The notes beneath the pieces were generated by a model. It was not told the origin of the DNA. It searched no databases and saw nothing but the letters and a program-made list of their open reading frames with translations. Positions 7,254 to 13,168 of a DNA stretch of 13,168 bases are shown here, piece after piece; positions within the stretch are counted from its first letter, which is position 1; each line of letters begins with the position of its first letter. This DNA comes from Podila epigama. Its lineage: Eukaryota; Mortierellomycota; Mortierellomycetes; Mortierellales; Mortierellaceae. The stretch spans positions 1-13,168 of the forward strand of contig JAAAVE010000457.1 of assembly GCA_015679605.1 (NCBI GenBank). The letters are read 5' to 3'. Position numbers and translations under genes: made by a program.

Positions 7254-10170
7254 TCAGAGAGTGTCTGTGTCTGACAACTCCTGCTCCAACATCTCTGTTC
7301 CCTGATTTGTCATTGTTCTTTTGTACCTGTGGCTGTTGCGGTTGCCATGATTCTTGTAGTCGTTTAGACCGTTTGTACGCAGGCCCTTGTCCGCTTTCTG
7401 CCGCTGAGCTTTTTTGTTGAGTTTGGTCAATTCCTTCTGTGGCCTGTTCTTCTTCTTCTTGATTTTTTTCCCATCCGCGATGACTGTTGAAGTGGTTTGC
7501 TCCAAGGTGCCTGTCTCCAATGGAGCCTGTTGAGGTACGGGACTCAATTCCCCGTCGCGTGCCACATCTTTGTTCCCATTCATGACGACTGTCGTCGATG
7601 TACGCTCCAAGGTGTCCTCCTCCGATGGAGCCTCCTGGGACATCAGATTCGTATCTTGCTTGAGCGTTGCTGCTTCTTCCGTAGCCATCTGCGGTAACGG
7701 TACTAGCGCCGGTTGGGTCACTGCTATCATGTCGGTCACTAAATCCAACATCGAGTGTACAGGGACTGCTGCGACCTGTGACTCTGCCCCAAATTGCAAG
7801 TCTACATCTGTGAAAGCTATCAAATCCTTGCTTGAATGGGCAGAAGAGGATGGATAACATGGGCTGTCGCAGATTGTGGGAAGATTTGGGGGTTCGCAGA
7901 CGGTTTTGCTGCCAACGGTTATTAAACCGCTGCAGTGTAGTGACACATCTTGAGCTGAATACTCCCCATCCATGTCCATGGGTTCTTCGTTCCGTGATGG
8001 TGAGATTATGATCTCTATCAAATCGTTCTGCGTCATTTCCGGCTGTACAAGGTCTGCCATCCCGTTCACCAGATTCGAATTCACTCCTTGATGGTGGTGC
8101 AAGGAGTTGTGCCGTGGGAGAAGAGGCTCTCGCTCGGCCTCTGGATCTTTTTTCAAGTACACTAGGAACCGTCCAACGATGCGCCTCCACAGAGCTACGG
8201 GCATGCGCATCCGAGATTTCAGACATTCCAAAAGCGTGTTCACCCGACTTTTCAGACGTTCGAAGACCGTGTCTATCCAACGTCGAGGAGCTCCCCTCAG
8301 CGCTCCCATCAGTCCATGTATCCAATGGTAACGAGAGGCGCGTTGTTTCTGGACGAGATCCAAGTGTGATCTGGTCTCGGAGCGATACGGTTGCAGAGTG
8401 AGCAATGGAGATCCACGAGAAGGAGAGCCTAATGACGGCAATGCATACCCAAGCCCAACAACCGAGTGCCTGAGAAGAGAGAAATTGTGCCCAAACTTTA
8501 CTACGGGAAGAGGCTGCTATCAGTCGTGGAGGGAAAAAAAAAGATATTAGTTACAAAACGCACATCTATCCTCCAATGAGGCGTTTTTACTTGCATTGCA
8601 CATCAAGGGTAGCAAAGCCGTCGCACCTACCGAGCCCCGTTCCGGGTCCGAGGCCACATCTCGCGTCTCAGAGTTGGCATTGTCCGATGCCTTCAGCTGC
8701 GATGTAGGTTGTTCTTCTTGTCTTTCCTCTACGGATTCTGGCGAAGCAGAGACAGACCCATTTTTCTTGATATCTCTCGCTATGTTGTCATCATGCGCTT
8801 TCCTCTTGCTGTCGGTTTTCATAGTTTCCATCATGGTTGCAGATGCGGCGGAGGGCGATGGCAGAGCGCTGATTACGCACGGGACAGGTGGCGGTCCATT
8901 CTTATCACCTCGCGCTCGGTTACCAGGACATGATTGTTTTTCAGGACGAGGCGACATTGTTGCTTGGGGTCTCTGTGTAGAAATCCTTTGGTGTACTTGG
9001 CCATTGCTGTGGTACTTGTTGTGAAGCTTAGGAAGAAAGAGACCACGTTTCTCCAACTTGGACGAGGGTGCCATTGTCGTCAGAGTCGCTATGGTGCATC
9101 GAGTATGCGTCTCGATAAGAGAATTATCTCCGCATCGGAGATGCCTTGTAGGATGCCATCGCGTCCGAAGGTGTTGTTCTCGTCGACTCCAGTTGTGATT
9201 GTGAGCATGCTGAATTGACAGCTCGTCCCCATGTTCCCCAACGTCTGGAAAGTTGGCACATTCAAGGCACCACGATTCATTCTCCAGGTTCTTCAGATCC
9301 AGTTGGTGACTCTGGCCAAGATTGTTCGGACATTCTCCGTTGACATACTTTTTTGGTGGAGTCACTGAAGATGATCTTTCACATTGCCGTCGACGCAGAA
9401 ATTGTCTCGTACTTTCCGAATTGTCGGTGGGTTGAGTTGGAGTTGATGATGGTGATGGCGGACAGCTAACAGAGGATATTTTTTCCGTGCAAGAAGCCTC
9501 ACTATTTCTTGGTAACGTCTTTGTTTGCGACGTGCCGCATGATTGTTGCGGCGGCCCCCTTGACACATTTGTCGATGCAGCGTGCTCGGGGGAGTGCTCT
9601 GCTGGATTTGACGATGTCGAATGTGGACAACCAACAGAGGACATTTCCGTGCTGGGGGTTCCTTTAGTACGATGTGGCCCTGACGCTTCGTTTGAGGTTG
9701 TTTCATTGGCACTGAAGCTATCCAGCCTGTTTGAAGTTACTTTTGTGGAAGATGAGTTACCCTTGACGGCAGAACTATAGCTCATTGAAGTTGAAGTAGC
9801 AGGAGGAAGCCTGGGTTCCGATATGACAGTCTTGGTGTTTGACACACTACTGTTTGAAGGCGCGACATCAGGCCCAGGCGGAGCATTAGGGGTAGCCTTT
9901 GGTACTCTGTCTGTTTTCGGGTCTGTAGTATTGCTCTCGGTCCAAGGATTGGATGAGGCTTTGGAACAGCGCTCGAGTGAGGAGTTCTCAGTGAAAGATT
10001 TCTGTGCAAATTGGAAAGTAGCACTGGGAGACGGTGCTGATGACTCGCCCCATGGAATTTGTCTGCAAGGATGGCGACAATCAAGCGAAGCGATGTGTTA
10101 ATAATATACGCAAACAAGGGATATTAGGATACTTCATTCGTGAAAACTTTTCGACATACCCGTGGCTCAT
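7254..10170 (-). CDS. Uncharacterised, largely disordered protein (about 901 aa)
   Basis: I do not recognise this protein. The preferred model joins 10170-10160, 10062-8631 and 8516-7254 into 901 residues. It starts MSHGQIPWGESS; ATG AGC CAC GG is followed by a GTATGT donor. The first half is Ser/Thr/Pro-rich with an imperfect repeat (TEMSSVGCP and TEKISSVSCP), then a Cys/His-containing patch (ESWCLECANF, IQHAHNHNW). The second half has an amphipathic basic stretch (RWIDTVFERLKSRVNTLLE, RRIVGRFLVYLKK), an acidic/Thr region with a 35-residue-period repeat, and a Lys-rich tract (KKIKKKKNRPQKEL) that could be a nuclear or nucleolar signal. Alternative splicing at the exon 2/3 boundary is possible: a GTAAAA donor at 8590 plus a second 100-bp intron, 8448-8349. 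Codon use suggests a local frame switch near 9090-9190. The strand and general extent are firmer than the exact ends. Confidence 0.6.
7464..7637 (-). repeat. Two-copy imperfect coding repeat, period 105 bp
   Basis: Units at 7569-7637 and 7464-7532 encode 23 residues each. The aligned pattern is Q-x-A-P-x-E-x-x-T-L-E-x-T-x-x-T-V-x-x-x-G-x-K, with 12 identical positions and several Ser/Thr, Val/Ile and Asn/Asp swaps. A weaker third unit lies just upstream in the protein (QMATEEAATLKQDTN). Confidence 0.65.
8517..8630 (-). other. Probable intron of the unknown gene
   Basis: 114 bp, donor GTAGGT (8630 downward), acceptor GATAG (ending at 8517), phase 0, with TAACTAAT and a T-run before the acceptor on the minus strand. 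It joins DPERGS to QPLPVVKFGH. An alternative donor, GTAAAA at 8590, shares the acceptor but enters a different frame and then needs a further intron at 8448-8349. Confidence 0.55.
10063..10159 (-). other. Intron after the first tiny exon of the unknown gene
   Basis: 97 bp, donor GTATGT, acceptor TTGCAG, with a TTAAC branch candidate on the minus strand. It joins an 11-nt first exon (ATG AGC CAC GG) to ACAAATTCCATGG, giving MSHGQIPWGE. The long frame of exon 2 runs into a stop just upstream of this acceptor, so a splice here is needed. Confidence 0.65.
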
Positions 10171-10405
10171 AGTCAAAGAAAAAAAAGAGCATGCGCGCTA
10201 GGCAGGTGGATGTGGTGTTGTAGAGAAAAATGAAGAAAGAAGTAAAAAAAAAAAAACAACAAATAAAAGTGAAAAGGAAAGGAAACATGGTGATGCTGCA
10301 AGACCGTGCCGCAGTTGGAGATGTGATCAGGTTTATCCACCCATCGCATCAATACATTTGATGCCATAGTGTTCAAAAGAAAAAATCACTTTCTTCGCTC
10401 TGTAT
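10171..10405 (-). promoter_or_regulatory. Short spacer and leader between two same-strand genes
   Basis: 235 bp separate the stop of the RGS gene from the predicted ATG of the unknown gene. On the minus strand it is pyrimidine-rich (a long T run at about 10238-10249). It carries an upstream ATG at 10367-10365 whose ORF ends with TGA at 10175-10173, two bases before the predicted start. It must hold the 3' end of one gene and the promoter and leader of the next. No TATA box was identified with confidence. Confidence 0.45.
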
Positions 10406-13168
10406 CTATTGTTCCCCCAGAGCGGCAAAGACAACCGTGGCAACCAAGGAAAACACAGCAGAGCATGCGAGCATCCAGACAGATCTGCGGAAATGAAGTG
10501 TCTGGATAGAAGGATCTACAATTCGACAAAGTCTCCATCCATGCTTGTTCTCCGCACTATCGTGGTATGACAGTTGAAATATAGGCGGGTAAGTGAGTAA
10601 GTGATGTTGTTTTTCAAGCGTACAAGAAAAAAATAAATAGAGGCAAGAATGAATGTCATGGCTCCATTCTTTACATACTTTCGACCGAAAAGACCGAGAA
10701 TAGGCGAAAATCCAAACATGGCTGTTGCCAAAAAGACCGTTCCTAGCCATCCGCCTGGCACACCGACCACCCATACCCATAGACTTGCCCATCCGCCAAG
10801 ACCCACGAGCACAAGCGTGACCTGGATACTCAGTACCAGAATCCAAAGAACGATGCCAAGTCCAAGCATGCCCCGCATCATCCCGACAAGACGCGTGCCG
10901 GCATCCAGATGTCTTGCAAGTCCCAAATTCTGTCGCTGAACATGCTCCAAGAATAACGGATAGTAATGATCTCGAAGCACAACCTCCAAAACGAACCCTT
11001 TAGCAGGCCCAAACAGATATGGTGCCTCTGTCCGACCCTCCTCTAAAACTTGGACGTGGATCCTTTGTCGACACTCCAATGGCAAATAGAAGGCTGTCAC
11101 CCTAGAAGACGATGAAGATGCATGTGCCCCTGAGGAGGGGGATGTCACAGTGGATTGTCGTGGCGCTGTTGCGGAAGTTGATCTATGCAAAGATGAAGGC
11201 GAGCCTGAAAGAGCAGCAAATGTGGACGACGGAGGTTCGGAAGAGTTGACAGTTTGCAATCCTTGCTCTAAATCTGGCATCCTTGCAGACTTTTCCTTGG
11301 TCCCGTCGCGTACTGTCCGACTTGCATCGTCCGATGGTAGCCCGGTTTTGGGTGAGCCAAGTGGGGTGACGCGTATTGTGTCCAAGCTGGACACGCTCGT
11401 CCTCTGCTGAAGGCGATTGTTCAGCAAAGATGAAATCTTCCAGCCAGCATTCTTGGCGGCGCTAGAAGTCATCTTGCTAATCTTTTCTGACTTGGGGCGG
11501 ACTCCACGCGCCCCGTCCCTCTGTATAGGTATTAATGTTCGTTGCGGTCCTGCAGATATAGGACTTGGTAGCGCCGTCTCTAAACAACAGTGACAAATGG
11601 CATGATTATGAGCTTCAATTTTTTTTTTTTTTTTGCATGTGTGCGTGAGAGTGTGAATAACAGAGTAAAAGAGAATAGGATCTGGGCGCTTACCTTCTTG
11701 CTCCAATCCATGGGAATCGCGGTCCCAAGAAGAACGCGATATGGTCAATGACGACCGCGGAGAGTTGACGGCCGAGCGTCCATGAGTCGGCGTAGACGGG
11801 TTGTCGGGTTGGCCTTCTTTCGCGTTTTCTATTTTAACCTCCTCGGGGTTGGAGTTGTGATCACGGCCATCCTCGTCCTCGTCAGCCTCATCATCCTCAT
11901 CAACTTCACTGTCATATTCTTCTTCTTCATTGTTACTTTCGCCAGTGTCGTCCGAGGCCGCCGCCTCCTCAACAGTAGTAGTGTTGATGGTCAGTGTCGG
12001 GAGCTCCAAAATTGTCGTCTCGGTTCTCAAAAGTCGATTCAAGAATGCCGTAAATCCTGCTCCACTTCTTCTCCAGACAGTCGTTGTCTCGTCCTTTTCT
12101 GCCTGCCAAGCATGAGAGCTGTACTGAGAGCTAGATTCCTTGGAGCTAGGCTGGATGTCGTGGTCATGGATACTGTCTTTGGACTCATGATCCTCGTTGT
12201 GGGCATAGTTTCCTTTACTTTCCGCCGTGGCACTTTTCCTATTCGACAAGCGACGAAGCCTTCGACTCTCTGGGCTTGACCCTCGCCATTTTTCATTCCA
12301 CTCGGCAATCACCCGCTCAGCATAACTATCAAACCCTGCGGGAAGGCTGCTGCGATCAAAGCTGGGCCGTGTTTGCCCAGTATGGCCAGCTGTCTCTTTC
12401 GAAAACAAGGGTGATACTGTGGCAGCAGCGGCGGCAGTCTCCTCAGCAGCCATTGACGCAGTACGGAGCTGTATCAAATATTTGCGATAAATCCCGAGGG
12501 CTGATTCTTGTACATCTTCTACACTTATCGTACGGTAGCTCTGTACCAACACCATCTTGGATTCATGTGAGGCTGGAAGTGATTGGGGCGTATATGCTTT
12601 ATCTGCTTTATCGACTGAGCGGCGAATCACCAGCGGTCCCTGTTGTGGTCCAACACCGTCCTGCTCGAGCTTGGGTAGTATATCTTTTTCGAATAAAGAT
12701 GGCTCCAAGATACTAGCAGGGGGTTCAGGGGGTCTTGTTATTGAGTCACTGTTTCCCAAACTGAGTTGAATCGATTCCTCGACTGCCTGGGTGAGCTTGG
12801 CAATTTCATCCAACGTACTTGTGTGAGGCGATACTCGTGGCAGCTGTTCTTGCCCTTGTTGTTGACTTCGCTCTTGTTGTTGCTGTTGGTGAGACGGTGA
12901 ACGATGAATTCCTTCTGAAAGCATGACGCGCTCTTCGCTCTCAGATTGACTCTTTTTCGACAACCTCGTATAAGCCTCAGCCAAGATGTCTGTTGAACCT
13001 CGATTACGCATTGCATGTTTATAAGCAGTTGGAGAGAATGCGTCAGGAAAAGTTCCATGTGTGCCCCCGTGGTGGTGGTGGTGGTGGTGGTGCGCGAGCG
13101 AGAGCCGTGTTGAGGATGTGCTGTGAAGATCCAGTGATGTGCGACTTTTGTCCATTGATGACCAACGT
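10406..13168 (-). CDS. RGS-domain membrane protein, Rax1-like, 5' end off window
   Basis: It resembles fungal Rax1-type proteins, which couple an RGS fold to C-terminal membrane helices and act in polarity and bud-site selection. Exons 13168-11694, 11579-10679 and 10556-10406 give 837 residues counted from the Met codon at 13155. The frame is open beyond that Met to the window edge, so the N-terminal RGS helices are expected outside. Residues 217-227 (ESALGIYRKYL) match a middle RGS helix. The rest of the box resumes at about 652-701 (YLPLECRQRIHVQ, EEGRTEAPYLFGPAKGF, YYPLFLEHV). Between them lies a disordered insert with an acidic run (408-432). Helices at about 725-748, 753-778 and 813-834 are membrane-spanning. 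Near the N-terminus are eight His and a Gln-rich stretch. The family assignment is by pattern and is not certain. Confidence 0.78.
10557..10678 (-). other. Last intron of the RGS gene
   Basis: 122 bp, donor GTATGT, acceptor CGATAG, phase 2. Reading through gives a premature stop at 10516-10518. Splicing joins GLFGR to NAENKHGWRLCRIVDPSIQ and adds the final membrane helix SVWMLACSAVFSLVATVVFA, ending with TAG at 10406-10408. Confidence 0.82.
11580..11693 (-). other. Intron 1 of the RGS gene in the window (3n, stop-free)
   Basis: 114 bp, donor GTAAGC, acceptor TTTAG, phase 1, with a run of about 15 A on the minus strand near its middle. It keeps the frame open if retained, so its exclusion rests on splice signals and on the unlike peptide it would encode (His/Cys/Lys-rich, with KKKKK). 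Confidence 0.75.
13069..13092 (-). repeat. (CAC)8 trinucleotide repeat coding poly-His
   Basis: Eight perfect GTG units on the plus strand read as CAC on the minus strand and encode eight His near the start of the visible RGS protein, followed by GGTHG. This is a simple microsatellite inside coding sequence, likely to vary in length between strains. Confidence 0.9.

Noticed and set aside
10649-10939. Plus-strand ORF opposite the RGS membrane region
   Set aside because: It is the reverse complement of a hydrophobic coding stretch and is Pro/Arg/Thr-rich, as such shadows usually are.
11782-12279. Plus-strand ORF with strongly hydrophobic segments
   Set aside because: The hydrophobic runs arise opposite the Glu/Asp-rich coding tract on the minus strand (GAA/GAT read as TTC/ATC). 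No independent gene evidence was seen.
1-13168. tRNA, rRNA, CRISPR array, transposase, terminal repeats or viral genes
   Set aside because: I found no cloverleaf, repeat-spacer pattern, integrase or transposase motif, or long terminal inverted repeats. All sizeable coding stretches are explained by the four genes and the small uncertain ORFs.

Overview
The window looks like nuclear DNA of an early-diverging fungus; Mucoromycota or a Mortierella-type lineage is my best guess. The basis is the gene content (a GAF/PAS hybrid histidine kinase and an RGS-plus-membrane protein of the Rax1 type), long Ser/Gln/Ala-rich linkers, and many introns of about 87-218 bp. These introns have GTATGT/GTAAGT/GTACNN donors, CTAAC/CTAAT-like branch points and TAG/CAG acceptors. 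The lineage is an inference from style, not from a database match.

Layout. (1) 60-5554, plus strand: a multi-exon hybrid histidine kinase cut at its 5' end by the window. Nine exons join in frame into 1,522 residues: GAF, PAS, HisKA with phospho-acceptor His, HATPase_c, a degenerate first receiver, a long disordered spacer, an intact second receiver and a Gln/Ala-rich tail. (2) 5555-5921: a spacer with a 90-bp T-rich tract and a 44-codon ORF that could be a uORF, a small gene or an upstream exon. (3) 5922-6982, plus strand: a two-exon 2-oxoglutarate/Fe(II) dioxygenase of the prolyl 4-hydroxylase type with all metal and co-substrate residues. (4) 6983-7253: a convergent intergenic gap. (5) 7254-10170, minus strand: an unrecognised, mostly disordered protein of about 900 residues assembled from three exons. 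It has an unusually long overlapping same-strand reading frame and some model ambiguity. (6) 10171-10405: a short spacer with an upstream ORF. (7) 10406-13168, minus strand: an RGS-domain membrane protein resembling fungal Rax1, running off the right edge. Its RGS box is interrupted by a disordered insert of roughly 424 residues.

How they work together. Genes 1 and 7 are both signalling proteins (phosphorelay and a predicted G-protein/polarity regulator), and gene 3 is an oxygen/2-oxoglutarate-dependent hydroxylase. Nothing in the sequence shows that they form one pathway; ordinary fungal gene neighbourhood is the conservative reading. The points most worth a second look are the pseudo-receiver in the kinase, the giant RGS insertion, the 3n stop-free intron in the RGS gene and the dual-frame region at 7075-8516. 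I see no tRNA, rRNA, CRISPR array, transposon or viral sequence.
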